Shown piece by piece: positions 35,730 to 47,982 of a DNA stretch of 64,000 bases. The stretch lies in the NCBI GenBank assembly GCA_024509875.1, contig JAMPIV010012191.1:1-64000 (forward strand), in the 5' to 3' direction. The notes below the pieces were generated by a model. The model was given only the letters and a program-made list of their open reading frames with translations. It ran no database searches and was not told the DNA's origin. Both the position numbers and the translations under genes were made by a program. Each line of letters begins with the position of its first letter. Position 1 is the stretch's first letter. Source of the DNA: Oreohelix idahoensis (taxonomy: Eukaryota > Mollusca > Gastropoda > Stylommatophora > Oreohelicidae).

Positions 35730-36891
35730 TGTTGCAGGTGGAACTTATGGAAGGGGAAGTAATCTTTAGAATGGTGTTTTGAACATATTAAATTTCGAGT
35801 TGCAACGCTTGATTAAGCGGATACTTGTCTGACTTTAGGATAGAATTATCTTTTCCTATTTTTCGGGTGACAGAGTACAGATAAGCGTGTGAACGCTGTT
35901 TAATGTATTTATTCTGTACTGTTTTGAGTTATGTGAATAGCTCGCTAGTCTGCATGTGTTATCGAGAACGGTGTTCAAGACAACCGAATCTCGTGACGGG
36001 TTTTTTGGCGGGACTAGTGTGTGATTTAGGGAGTTGTGTTTTGGGCGTGGACCGTGTAGGTCGAGTCCCAGTGTTTTTGGATAATGTATGCCTACGTAGG
36101 ATTTGAGAAAATGTCGACTTATATATTTCGCTGTGTGTACAGCCTATTTGATAAACTGCAGTGAAGACTGTTTAGGCCATATGAAGATTATTATAGCTGC
36201 CGTGTGTTGCAGGCTTTATTGAGTAATGCAGTACTGTTTAGGCCATATGAAGATTATTATAGCTGCCGTGTGTTGCAGGCTTTATGGAGTAATGAAGTAC
36301 TGTTTAGGCCATATGAAGATTATTATAGCTGCCGTGTGATGCAGGCTTTAGTGAGTATTGGAGTACTGTTTAGGCCATATGAAGATTATTAGAGCTGCCG
36401 TGTGATGCAGGCTTTATTGAGTATTGAAGTACTGTTTAGGCCATATGAACATTATTATAGCTGCCGTGTGGTGCAGGCTTTATTGAGTATTGAAGTACTG
36501 TTTAGGCCAGGATGTGGACAGGCCGTATTATATATATTTAATGCAATGTGGAAATTATATGATTCGTGTTTTGCTGTCGAATGTGTGTCATTTATGTCAT
36601 CGTGTCTGTGTTGTACGGAATAAACAGTATCGAACTGTTCTAGTCGTTTGCAACCCTTTTTGACTCCTGAATGTACTCTTATGTACGTACTGTGGTGTGC
36701 GATCATATCAACACACACCCAGGTCAACATTCCAGACACAGTGACAGGACAGCAGCACACATATATTGAATTAGCCTGTGTGGCGATGATATAGACCGAA
36801 CCAGTACACTCGTAACAGTGGGTGTAAACAGACTAATAACATTAACGTTTAATTACATTCAGTGAGAAACCAGCAAATCTAGTTTGTATCA
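35730..36891 (+). repeat. 5' LTR (1162 bp)
   Basis: Almost identical to 42343-43636 outside the tandem array, which implies recent insertion. It contains five complete 66-bp units (36168-36497) and a partial sixth. An AATAAA signal lies at 36620. The shorter length relative to the 3' LTR is exactly two 66-bp units. Confidence 0.95.
36168..36497 (+). repeat. 66-bp tandem array in 5' LTR (5 units)
   Basis: Units start CTGTTTAGGCCATATGAAG at 36168, 36234, 36300, 36366 and 36432; a truncated unit starts at 36498. Because 66 is divisible by three, a 22-residue peptide repeat stays open in one frame across several units, broken by a TAG at about 36390. Confidence 0.97.
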
Positions 36892-38072
36892 GTTGGTGGC
36901 CAGTATGGTATCAGTTGGTGGTTTTCAGTTAACAGGATCTGACATCTACGACTATTCGCGTCGATAGCCTAAGTGGCGTAGTTTTGTATCATTGGATATG
37001 ATTTAAGATGTGCCTGGGTGGCGTATACGATTAAGAAATTGTTACCTCTACAGTGATATGTACTTGAAGCAAGAGGATAATATGAAGCAAATTTTGTCCA
37101 CCAGACCATAACATATCTAGAGGATCAGTCACTACAAGTTGGAAATAATACATATGACTTTCACGTGACAAGAGGGTAGAACACTTGACTGTGTTATAAT
37201 TAGCCTTATGTAGGCGTGGCTTGAATCTGGTGTACTTCAGAACTGTGACCTAAATATTATCTGCGTGGGTGGCGCATTTGAGAAACAACGCACGCTTTAT
37301 TTGGTAGTATGCAACTTTACACCAGTAGCAATTGACGTCCTATTTCGTGCCTATAGACTACAACAACGTCTGCAGTGGTCAAGGAAGTTCAATTAGACTT
37401 GGACAGTATTTGTACCAGCATTTGTACGGGTTGTCACAGATTTCTGCAATATTCGAGTTACCTGTGCCAGTTATCACCATCACAAGTTCAAGATGTTATG
37501 ATACACGGAGTTGCCGTGTACATTTCAGACTACAGAAGAGTCAAGAGGGGCAGTGTGTGCTGTATTATGGTTCCTGTCAACGTGTGCATTGTTAAGCACA
37601 TATCATATTGACGAAATTACCTGAAGACAAACGAATCAAGTTCCAGTGCTTTCCCGCATTGGAGGTTTTAGCAGTCTATGTGATATCCAGTATCGTGGCG
37701 GAAAAGAAGCGGGATCATTGACAAGATAAGTGATTGTGTCTTGTGTAAATTGTGTCACTTCATATATGTCGCTAGGCCTCCCTAATTGCTCATTTTGTTA
37801 TTATTGTTGTTTATGTCTAATTTGACATATGATTAAGATTTGATGCATAGGTGTTAATGGCTGTTGACATATGTCGATTTTCCTGATAATGATGTGACTT
37901 GATAAAGGTGCTATAAAAAGGAATTGGTGATACAGAATTGATGAATAAGCTCATTTCTTGACAAATAGTTAACTTTGTGAGCTGGAAGGGTAATTGTCAA
38001 ACCTTTTGCGACAGTAATTTGTCATAACTATAAGTGATTACTATATATAGTTGATTAAGTAAGTGAATCACC
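36892..38072 (+). other. Leader of the LTR element, including possible primer-binding site
   Basis: Two bases after the LTR comes TGGTGGCCAGTATGG, which begins with the TGG expected of a tRNA primer-binding site. The words GTATCAGTTGGTGG occur twice (36886 and 36908), once across the LTR end. No ORF is supported in the leader. The tRNA was not identified. Confidence 0.5.
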
Positions 38073-39998
38073 ATGGATCGTGATATGTACCCTACAGATA
38101 TAAGGCCTATGTTGGAGTCTGCATTGGTGGTAGGTAGAGATGGTAAGGGATTGAGAGGTGCACGACTTGGAGAATGGATAATGGATGATTTTTTGATTAA
38201 TGTGTCAACATCCCTTGAGTTATTTGCGAAACATAACTTTAAGTTTGTTTGCAATTTGGTAATGGCCAAGGATTTGGTGAATTTGCTACGGCACCTTCGT
38301 GTGTTTTTGCAACAGAATATTGAACGTGAACACGGACATATAGTGCAAAGCATGTTCAAAATAATCCATAACCATACTTCTGATGAGCAGGAAAGGGAAT
38401 TGAGAATTGAGAAACAAGCAAAAGTAAACAAACAAAGTGCTCTACAGCAAAGAGAGAATTTCCTAGAAGGTGTTGCTAAAGAGAACGAACTACAGGCAAC
38501 TGTGTATAGGCTTAAAAGTGAGATACTTGAATCAAACTCAGAACTTTCTAGTGCACAAGCTACATTAAATTCAGCTTTAAGCAAAGTCCAAGACTTGGAA
38601 ACTCAGATAGGTAATCTCACGCGGGAACTTCAAGAACAGAAAGAGATGTATGAGAAATTGAAGGTTGAGAGAAATGTCTGTGAGAAGACTTACATAGAAA
38701 TGCTTCATGAGGTGATGAATGATAATGCGATGCTCAGTGATCAAATTGGGGAGATGAATATTGTACCCCCCAAGAAGAGTAATGAGATTATGAAAAACAA
38801 TGATGATGTCCAGACTGAAACACTTCAGATAGAGTTGACTCAGTTGAGGGCAAATAAAGAACAGTACGAGAAAGAGACTTTAGTGGAGTTGACGGCTGAG
38901 AAAGAGAAGGTCGCTAAAATTGAAAATTTGCTAGCAGAAGAAAGCGACAAAGTTTTGGCTGTTAAGGAGTTAAATAAAAGGTTAAGTGAAACGATTTCAC
39001 TTAAAGATATTGAAATTGCGGAAGCAAGGGAAAGAATATTTGGCTTAATAGATATGGTTTTGAAAAACAAAAGGTGCTCTTCTGTCAATGTTCACAATGA
39101 TAGACAGAAAGTTGCGAAAAGTCAGCCCCATATACTTTTTGCTCAGAGAGATGTCATTCATGGTAAAGACAGATCTTATCGTGGTAAATACAACTTTAAA
39201 AGTTCTAATATTACTGATAGTTCCAGTGATAATTCTTGGCGTCAGACCAACAAAGATTCTAGTGTAACAGGCAGTTCCGTTGGTCAGGAAAAGAAAGGTG
39301 ATATATTTCAGGTCAAGACTCATAAGAGCAAATATTTGTCTACTACTGGAAATACTCAGAAATTAATAGCGGGTGTTGAGACTATTACTACTTGTTCCAA
39401 AGATGAAACCCATATGCGGAACAATAGAGATACTATTGTTTCTGGCAGTTGTCAAACTCAGCACAGTCAGTTTGAAACTATTGGTAAATATATTCCCATA
39501 AGGGAAAAGAAAAACAGTTCTAGAAAGAGAGATAACCCCAAGAGTAAACAGTACCAAGGGAGATCAGAAAATAATAATTTTCCCTCTCGTAGATACTGTA
39601 GACAATTTAACAAATCTCAAAGTTTTGATTGTAAGAATGTTGGAAAGTATGATAGAGATAATAGCTTTTCAAATGTTGCTTTATATCACCAGAGTAATGT
39701 TCCTAAACAAAAGACTAAAGTCATTTTTTGTAAACAAGACAACGGTAATAATAAGTATTGTGATCGTAGAACAAATAATAAGCGCAATTGTGCTAATTTT
39801 GTTCAACATGAGCCCAGAGTCATTTATAATCAAAGTAAACAGAGTAAAAATAACAGTGGATGCTTGAATACTATTGATTGCTCTACTTGTTGTTGTGAAT
39901 GTGAGACTTTGTTTCAGCGTAAGACAGCGGCGACATTCAAGGTCGGTCATGTTGTCCCCAAGAATTCTATGATATCTACATGTGATAGAGAGAGCTAG
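38073..39998 (+). CDS. Coiled-coil Gag-like protein of unknown family
   Basis: A 641-codon ORF with a good start context (CACCATGG). Residues 1-105 look globular. About 110-345 are rich in E, K, L and Q with heptad-like spacing, suggesting a long coiled coil. About 360-600 are basic and rich in Asn, Ser and Arg, as expected of a nucleic-acid-binding tail. A cysteine cluster, CLNTIDCSTCCCEC, lies near the C-terminus. There is no CCHC zinc knuckle, protease or polymerase motif. Position in an LTR element and overall architecture suggest a structural, RNA-packaging Gag role, but I recognise no family. The ORF has no internal stop, and its flanking LTRs are nearly identical, so it is probably young. 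Confidence 0.85.
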   Translation: MDRDMYPTDIRPMLESALVVGRDGKGLRGARLGEWIMDDFLINVSTSLELFAKHNFKFVCNLVMAKDLVNLLRHLRVFLQQNIEREHGHIVQSMFKIIHNHTSDEQERELRIEKQAKVNKQSALQQRENFLEGVAKENELQATVYRLKSEILESNSELSSAQATLNSALSKVQDLETQIGNLTRELQEQKEMYEKLKVERNVCEKTYIEMLHEVMNDNAMLSDQIGEMNIVPPKKSNEIMKNNDDVQTETLQIELTQLRANKEQYEKETLVELTAEKEKVAKIENLLAEESDKVLAVKELNKRLSETISLKDIEIAEARERIFGLIDMVLKNKRCSSVNVHNDRQKVAKSQPHILFAQRDVIHGKDRSYRGKYNFKSSNITDSSSDNSWRQTNKDSSVTGSSVGQEKKGDIFQVKTHKSKYLSTTGNTQKLIAGVETITTCSKDETHMRNNRDTIVSGSCQTQHSQFETIGKYIPIREKKNSSRKRDNPKSKQYQGRSENNNFPSRRYCRQFNKSQSFDCKNVGKYDRDNSFSNVALYHQSNVPKQKTKVIFCKQDNGNNKYCDRRTNNKRNCANFVQHEPRVIYNQSKQSKNNSGCLNTIDCSTCCCECETLFQRKTAATFKVGHVVPKNSMISTCDRES

Positions 39999-42342
39999 TG
40001 ACATCGTGAAGAGACCGGGTTTTTACACAAGCCGGTACTGGGTAATTGTAAATGTGATTTCTACGTTTTTTTTTTTTTTTTTCATTAAATTTCACTATTG
40101 AGTAAAATGGAAATTTTCATTTGTATTTGTTGACAGAAGCTACGTTGCGATAAGGGTCAAGGCTTCTGTGACATATTGACGGTCATAAATGTGAGTCAAC
40201 TTTCCGCTCGAGTAGTCAACCGAAACCTGTCAGCGTCTAAATAGCAACTGATGGTTACTTTCTGAAGGTCAAGCATGTTTACAAGAGAGTGGGAGACTTC
40301 GCGTCTGATTTTTTTTTTTTTTATGTGAAGATAGTAAATATTTTTGTATTCTATATTAGTACATGACATGTTGTTGTTTTGAAATAACATATAATTTTGT
40401 TGTAATGATTATTTCTATGCATCATTTGATTGCCATAATTTTTTATTGTTATTTATATGTCTGTATTTTGATGATGTATTAATACATTTTTATGCTATTT
40501 ATATATTATTGTGTTGATAATGTGTAGTATGTAATTATTATCCTTTATACTACTCTGTTCAACTTAGAATTTTTGCAACTGTGTTGTTTAGGATAGTTTT
40601 GTACATGATGAGATTGCACAAACTCATTTATTGTGTTGATGTAGTGGTTACTTTTAGATAATCCTGAGTGTTCGTTATTCACTTAATTTATATTTTTCTC
40701 ATGTTTTGATGTCATGATTAATTAATATATAGAACATACAGAGAAGATGTATATTATCTGGTATGTTGTGAAATGTAATTTTGAAAATAGCTTGCATGTA
40801 TCATACATGATCTTGTATTTGGATTTGTTAACTTTTTGTGAAACTTCGATTTTTCCAGAACCTGATTTTCTTGCCAGTCAGACATTTGATTATTTTCTTA
40901 GCAGATTATTTTTTTAAAAAAAACTTATTTTTTGTAGATATTTTTATAGAACCTTTTTTTATATTTCATAGTAACAACAAAGTGTAGATTTATTTATAAT
41001 GTATATCTTATCGATTTGAGTAAGAGATAGAGTTATACCTAAATAGCATTGCACGGAGCTGAACGTAATTGTCAGCAGAAAGAACTTAAAGGATAAATTA
41101 AATTTACATGTGTTGATTTAAAGGTTCCTTCGAGATAGGATTTTTGTTTTATATTTCACTCATTTTGTTAAATATTGATTTCATTATTAGGCTTTACTTA
41201 AAGTATTACTGAACTACTTAAAAATTAAATACTGTTTTTATGTAACTTATCGAGAAAAAAAAATATGTTTGTACGGTACTGTTGAAAAAAATAATTTTTT
41301 TTTTTTTTTTGGCATTGTAATTTTTTGTTGGGTGTGCCCAGCATTTGACTTCGTGATATCATTGATATGTAGTTTGACTAGTTCTTGTAAAAAGTTGTTT
41401 TTTATTATGATGTATTTTTTATTTTTAGCGCTTGATTGTGCGTTGGTCGTATTAGTTATAGTAATGCTATTACTTGTTTGTTCGATGCCTATAATTTATT
41501 TATGTTAGTTTTGTATAACTCTTATAACTTAGTTAAATTACTTATTAGCTTTTGTTTAGTTATAAATTATTTTTGGTGGTATTAGTATAGATATACTTTG
41601 ATATTTTGTGTTGTGCCTTTCGATCATGTTTATATATTTATTTTTGAATAGGTTATCTGATCAAAACAGTTATTAGTATATACTGTTATTGACTTTCTTT
41701 GCGTTCGTGCCTTTGCTTTCTATCTGTCTTTGGTAACTATTCTTCATTTCATTCCTTCTTTTCTGTTGTCTTTTCGGTATGGATTTCATATCTTGTTTAT
41801 ACTTTCGTACCTCATCTTCGTTTTACTTGATTCTATTTGTATACTTTGTCTTCTTTCAACACTTATACCTCTATTCTTTGTATTGTTGGAGTGGTTATAT
41901 GACTTGATATAACATATCTACTTTTGACAGTTGTATTTATTTTACATGTAATTGTCCAACTTAATTATGAGTATATGGTAATGTTGAGTTCTTACTTTTT
42001 TTTTACAGATCATTCTTCTTTTGATTGATCTTGTGTTTTCTCTTTCGATTGGTTGTTTTCGGTTTGGTTTGTACTAAATATACGTAACTTAATTTTGGAA
42101 CTGATCATATTTGTATATTTAGCTAATTACTTTTTATACTTAGCTGGTTATGCTGTATGCTTTAATTGCTACTTTACACTTTAATGCTGATATTTCTTGT
42201 AAATATCTAATTTTGATTTAAAATAAGATATTTTTGTAGGCATATGTTAGAGCTTAATTGTCTTCTAAATTTTTCGTTTTTGGGAGTTAATTTTTTCAAA
42301 AAAAATGATAGAATCATTTTTTTCCCCGGAGCGGGTGGTAAC
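39999..42342 (+). other. T-rich 3' interior and polypurine-tract region
   Basis: Non-coding, very T-rich on the + strand, with T runs at about 40066-40082 and 41296-41310. It ends T run, CCCCGGAGCGGGTGGTAAC and then the 3' LTR; GGAGCGGGTGG is the candidate plus-strand primer. Short hydrophobic frames reflect the T bias. Confidence 0.7.
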
Positions 42343-43636
42343 TGTTGCAGGTGGAACTTATGGAAGGGGAAGTAATCTTTAGAATGGTGTTTTGAACATA
42401 TTAAATTTCGAGTTGCAACGCTTGATTAAGCGGATACTTGTCTGACTTTAGGATAGAATTATCTTTTCCTATTTTTCGGGTGACAGAGTACAGATAAGCG
42501 TGTGAACGCTGTTTAATGTATTTATTCTGTACTGTTTTGAGTTATGTGAATAGCTCGCTAGTCTGCATGTGTTATCGAGAACGGTGTTCAAGACAACCGA
42601 ATCTCGTGACGGGTTTTTTGGCGGGACTAGTGTGTGATTTAGGGAGTTGTGTTTTGGGCGTGGACCGTGTAGGTCGAGTCCCAGTGTTTTTGGATAATGT
42701 ATGCCTACGTAGGATTTGAGAAAATGTCGACTTATATATTTCGCTGTGTGTACAGCCTATTTGATAAACTGCAGTGAAGACTGTTTAGGCCATATGAAGA
42801 TTATTATAGCTGCCGTGTGTTGCAGGCTTTATTGAGTAATGCAGTACTGTTTAGGCCATATGAAGATTATTATAGCTGCCGTGTGTTGCAGGCTTTATGG
42901 AGTAATGAAGTACTGTTTAGGCCATATGAAGATTATTATAGCTGCCGTGTGTTGCAGGCTTTATGGAGTAATGAAGTACTGTTTAGGCCATATGAAGATT
43001 ATTATAGCTGCCGTGTGGTGCAGGCTTTATTGAGTATTGAAGATTTGTTTAGGCCATATGAAGATTATTATAGCTGCCGTGTGATGCAGGCTTTAGTGAG
43101 TATTGGAGTACTGTTTAGGCCATATGAAGATTATTAGAGCTGCCGTGTGATGCAGGCTTTATTGAGTATTGAAGTACTGTTTAGGCCATATGAACATTAT
43201 TATAGCTGCCGTGTGGTGCAGGCTTTATTGAGTATTGAAGTACTGTTTAGGCCAGGATGTGGACAGGCCGTATTATATATATTTAATGCAATGTGGAAAT
43301 TATATGATTCGTGTTTTGCTGTCGAATGTGTGTCATTTATGTCATCGTGTCTGTGTTGTACGGAATAAACAGTATCGAACTGTTCTAGTCGTTTGCAACC
43401 CTTTTTGACTCCTGAATGTACTCTTATGTACGTACTGTGGTGTGCGATCATATCAACACACACCCAGGTCAACATTCCAGACACAGTGACAGGACAGCAG
43501 CACACATATATTGAATTAGCCTGTGTGGCGATGATATAGACCGAACCAGTACACTCGTAACAGTGGGTGTAAACAGACTAATAACATTAACGTTTAATTA
43601 CATTCAGTGAGAAACCAGCAAATCTAGTTTGTATCA
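42343..43636 (+). repeat. 3' LTR (1294 bp)
   Basis: Direct copy of 35730-36891 with two additional 66-bp units (seven complete units, 42781-43242). Ends in TTTGTATCA, followed by the target duplication TTAAC. Confidence 0.95.
42781..43242 (+). repeat. 66-bp tandem array in 3' LTR (7 units)
   Basis: Unit starts are at 42781, 42847, 42913, 42979, 43045, 43111 and 43177, and a partial unit at 43243. The third and fourth units have the same variant bases, so one arose by recent duplication. One unit (43045) has TTGTTT where the others have CTGTTT. Confidence 0.97.
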
Positions 43637-43797
43637 TTAACATTGCTAAAACTCATTCAGCACTGTTCTTGCTTTCTGAATATATTGCGGAAACTCCCTC
43701 GAGGTAGAAGCATCATTATCCTTCTATCTACAACTCTGCCAAGATTAAACTCATACGAAGGTAGACACCTTTGAAGACCCACAGTATATACTCTACG

Positions 43798-44077
43798 TGG
43801 GAGCTGCGCTGGTGTAATGGCTACAACGTTGTACTGGCGACCAGGTGTTCATGGTTCAAACCCGGGCGTCGGCGTTTGAAGAAATGCTTACGACCGGAAA
43901 TTTGACTGAATAATCTGAACGGCTCCTGCACATAAATCCCGTGTGGATGGGAAGGAGCGAAGCTCCTGACCGGGTTGGAAGGAAAGTCCACTGACCCCCC
44001 AGCCTCGCAATGACATGTCATTGGGCCAAAAGGGCTAGAAAGCTCGAGTGCCGCTGGTTATAGAAAATATATATATA
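43798..44077 (+). mobile_element. tRNA-derived SINE, family 3
   Basis: A box TGGTGTAATGG and B box GGTTCAAACCC both fit the polymerase III consensus. The head resembles family 1 but the body differs. It ends in a short AT tail and is flanked by TATATACTCTACG at 43785-43797 and 44078-44090. Confidence 0.92.
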
Positions 44078-44090
44078 TATATACTCTACG

Positions 44091-44984
44091 TTTTGGCCAC
44101 TGTTGGACTGCGGAGCCAAGGGAGGCAACCCGTGATACTCTGTCAACCAAGTATAGCTTCTGGGCTTCACATGTGGCTCAGTTTGTTCCCGATAGGCTTG
44201 TTTCCACTGACAGGAGAAGGAGCGAAGGTAAGCCACTGGCGCCTTAAATCCAGCAGCTTCGGATAGATAGGGCTTGTGATCCTTGGCTGCTAGGGTTCGT
44301 GATCCTTGGTTGGTAGCCTATCTATTAGAATGTAAAACTCTGATTTCTAACCTCGGCTGCCTTGCGGGAATATCCGTTAACGGGAAAGGCTTCGGGAGTA
44401 AACATCGAGGATAAATCCGGAGTCGGAGTCCCAAAGCAGGTTAATGTTGATTCACCATTATTCTGGCAACTCCTGCTACGTCGCTGATACCAAATGTTAT
44501 CCGCTAATGCCGGTCCTTACGACCTACCAGCTACATGGAGATTGGGATCAAAGTGCATGGGCAACAGCTTCATCTCCATACCATTGTGCCCATTCTGGCG
44601 CACTGGAGAAGGCCCTCGAGGAAGTGGCAGTTACCGGTTATAAGCATATCACCCAATTGGCGTAGGAACTTGCACCAGGGCAACATTCGGCAGTGGGAGA
44701 GTTTCTATGATCCCACTGGAAAGCTATCACCACTTCAAGCTGGGTAGCTCCGAGCTTATAAGGTGCTGTCCCGTCATTTTCTGCTGTTCCCTTTGGGTGC
44801 ATAGCGATTAAGGTCAAGCCAGAACTATGGACAGAACATACTGCACAAAGCAATAATTAGAAAATAAGAAGTAATATAAGGAAACCGACTATCAGGTTGG
44901 GGTAGTGGAACGTCTGAACAATGCTGACTGGACTATTTGAAAACCTTCAAGATATAAACGATATCAGGAAGACAGCTGTAATAA
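44091..44984 (+). pseudogene. 5' end of a LINE (untranslated region plus endonuclease start)
   Basis: Contains a GC-richer leader, then a frame around 44903-44980 that resembles the beginning of an endonuclease domain (a WNV-TMLTG motif with the expected Arg codon replaced by TGA). Similarity stops after AVITG, where a different LINE fragment begins. This is a truncated, dead fragment; assignment rests on that short motif. Confidence 0.45.
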
Positions 44985-45288
44985 CAGGGTGGAGAACTAT
45001 AGAAGATCTAACACAGTTCAAAGAACTGTCAAACACAATTAATAATAGTAATAAATATAGAAGCACAATACCACCCTGGGAACTAAAAACCTCAATCATA
45101 GACTACCCACTTACTGAAAAGTTCAAACAAAACATAGAAGATAAGGAAGCCAAAACGATTAGTAGAAAGTTCATAAATCAACTTACAAAACAAAGTCTGA
45201 CCGTCTAAACTGATGGATCCAAGGGTGATAGTGGGCAACTAGGTGCAGGAGTAGTAATACTACAGTTGGGAATTAAGAAGAGCTACAC
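44985..45288 (+). pseudogene. LINE tail: linker and first part of RNase H
   Basis: The frame runs through PPWELKTSIIDYPL, a linker seen before the RNase H domain in I/Jockey-like LINEs. After a stop at 45208 the same frame continues into TDGSKGDSGQLGAGVV, the first strand of RNase H with its catalytic D. It is interrupted at 45288 and resumes at 47258. Confidence 0.7.
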
Positions 45289-47257
45289 GTAGCATGTTAC
45301 GCAATTGCCTAGTTAAATATATGAAGACCGGAAAGTGGAACACAAGTATACAATCCCGAACAAATGAATGCAGAGGTATTTTCTTGTGTGTATGTAGGGC
45401 AGCCAATCAGAAACGGGGTTTCCCACGGACAGATAGGAAAGACTTCGACGATTGTATATGGAAGAATAAAATCGTCCGAAACATAGTTAGAATTAGAGAT
45501 CGGGAAGAAGAACCAAATGACAGACAAGGATAAGAATGGTCTCCTTTTGACGGGGATATCTTCATTTATGTGTAGGTACAAGGAAATTTAGAGGGAGTAA
45601 GTAGTTGTGAAGTATTTTGCAAGAATAAGTGCACGTGCATTGAGAAATCCTGTGTTTTTCCTATTCATAATTCAAAATAAAATCGTTAACACGACCGATA
45701 TAGGAAGACAACATATGGATATAACGGTCAACTCACTGAGAATGGAAATCTATAAATCTAAAGGTTTGAACTGGGAAAGGTGCGATGCACGGGACCAAGG
45801 TTTGAAACCCATCTAGCACAAACCCCTCGGAATTATAAATATTTTGGGAAGTTTGCTGGAGTTGCGATCCTTGTTTCTCATACGTCCGGGAGCTCCATAT
45901 ATAAGGGCGATTGAAAATGATTTCAAATTCGCTTGTACAGCGAAGAAGACAGAAGGACAACGGCTGGAGAAAGAGAGAGAGACGTGTAAAGGCCAATATC
46001 TTGTTATTTGCAGCCAAGCAGTTCCATTACTTCACAAAAGCCATCTTTACTGATCTTAATTAGATCCTGCGAGGGTATGTAAAGTTACTATGTAAATTAA
46101 TACAGTAATTACAACTTTTATTTCAAGATTTGTTTAATCGATATGTTATGAAAGTATCATGCATATTAATTGGTTACTTGGTATGATTGTTGAAGGTTGG
46201 AACCTGAGACATAACCGCCGTGACTGAGTCCGTATCAGAGCTAGCACAGTCCTTTTCAGGACTAATATAAATTCTTTTCAGGCCTACCAACAGTCGTTAT
46301 CAGGGCTTATCCAGTCTGTCTTTAAGTTATGATACTTTACAGAACTAACGTGTCAGGCAGGGGGATACTATAACCTCATACCATATATGTGTGTACATAT
46401 TATTTGTATTATTTGATTTTATAAAATGTTCCACAGTAGACACCTGCCTTGTCACTGATCCATAATCATGCATTTCCACGCACACATCTGAAAACAAATT
46501 CAACTCACCTACAATAAGAATGTAATAATTATTATCCAAAATAGCCACATATCCTACAATTATCTGCAGGTTCGTACTTGTCAACCCAAAGTTAGAGGTC
46601 CATGATCAAGAATTGCTCGAGGATCAATGCTAATCGCCCCAGCAGTGTCTGGATTGGTAGAAGCACGACCTACTGAAGCTGTTCATCTCACATGAACAGT
46701 GGTTATCATAGAAGTTGAGGGATATTTGTGACAATCGTGCACCCAAGAAGTGATAACTGTCAAGCAGAGATTTATGATGACAATTTGCATGATAAACTAG
46801 TGAAAGCTATAAAGTTAATAAGACAGTGACGAAGTCTATTACCCAACAAATTGGAAGATTCTAAAGAAATGACATTTTAGTTTTAAACTTGTGAAAACTG
46901 TAATTGATTTCACCAATTTGGTTTTTATGTAAATATAAATTTTTTTATCTACAGTCACACACAATCACCACAATTAGATAGATGTAAATAAAGAGGATAT
47001 ATAAATTGTATTCACCAGCTTTATTCATTCAATATAGTTGATATTGAGTTTGGTTGAATTGTTATTAATATCACAGGTATTAGCGGAGGTGGCGCAGTAA
47101 GGTCTGACTGTTCTCTGAATATTTTCAGTCCAGATACTTTCACAACCGTGACTATCGAGTGATACCAGTGTACTTCTCTGTCACAGGGACCTCACACATT
47201 CTGGAGAGAATACTATTTCTACTCTAGCACTATCATCTCACACATATAAAACCTTCC
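45289..47257. mobile_element. Unidentified 1.97-kb insertion splitting an RNase H domain
   Basis: The two halves of one RNase H domain lie on either side. GCTACAC occurs at 45282-45288 and 47258-47264 and is a candidate 7-bp target duplication. No transposase, terminal inverted repeat or tail was identified, and the frames inside (for example 45294-45533) are unrecognised. Confidence 0.5.
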
Positions 47258-47982
47258 GCTACACTACAGTGTAACTGAAGGGGCTTCGATTTTTACCGCA
47301 GAGATTGTAGCAATTCTAAAAAGTTTAGAAATAATCGAAGATAACCTACCAGAAGCTGTTACGATATTTACAGACTCACTATCATCACTTACAAGCACTA
47401 GAACACCCAGGTAAATGTAGCCGGCCAGACGTAAAGGAAGAAATTCTTGCAATTAATAAATCATCAGGGAACAGAGGATGTAGTGTGAGGCTAGTGTGGG
47501 TTCCAGCACACATAGGTATAGCTGGTAACGAGTCGGCAGACCAGAACGCCAAGTATGGAAGAATAAGTAAAAACAATATAAGAGCAGGACTGGGAAGGTC
47601 GGAGATCAAGAGCCAAGTGAAGCTAACTATAAACGAGGAATGGCAGACAACACGGAAGAACAGCAGAAAAGGCAGACACGCGTTCAAACTGCTGAAAGAA
47701 CCAACAAGGACGTGCCCGGTCAGAGAAGAAATGAAGGTGCCCTCGAACAAAAAGCTGTGGCGTCTCCGTCCCGGTGCAGCGTACTTTATAATAGAGGAAC
47801 CTCACTGCCAAGAGTGTCAGGACGAACATGACATAGACCATTACCTGATCCACTGTAGAAAATACTATCAACAGAGGCTAGAATTAAAAACATACTTTAG
47901 AAATCACAATATAGACATGACATTTAATAAGGTTTTAAGTATAGATGCCCCAAGAGAAGCCCAAACAATACTTAAACGATAA
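47258..47982 (+). pseudogene. LINE tail: rest of RNase H and C-terminal zinc-finger-like region
   Basis: First comes TAEIVAI and FTDSLSS (catalytic E and D), broken by a stop and frame change near 47415. The open frame 47485-47982 then has VWVPAHIGIAGNESAD (H and D of RNase H) and a C-terminal CQECQDEHDIDHYLIHC motif, the CCHC-like tail common in I/Jockey-type LINEs. Non-functional. Confidence 0.85.

Larger units (their letters stand above)
35730..43636 (+). mobile_element. Complete non-autonomous LTR retroelement
   Basis: Two direct repeats with TGTTGCAGG...TTTGTATCA ends bound a 5451-bp interior. TTAAC is duplicated at 35725-35729 and 43637-43641. The interior has a 1.18-kb leader, a single long ORF (38073-39998) and a 2.3-kb T-rich 3' part. 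No protease, reverse transcriptase, RNase H or integrase motif appears in any frame. It must therefore borrow replication enzymes, like gag-only or large non-autonomous LTR elements. Confidence 0.93.

Noticed and set aside
36168..36510. CRISPR-like regular repeat array
   Set aside because: The 66-bp units are head-to-tail without unique spacers and lie within an LTR of an animal retroelement.
42839..43033. Second-frame peptide repeat over the LTR array
   Set aside because: A multiple-of-three unit keeps more than one frame open by arithmetic alone.
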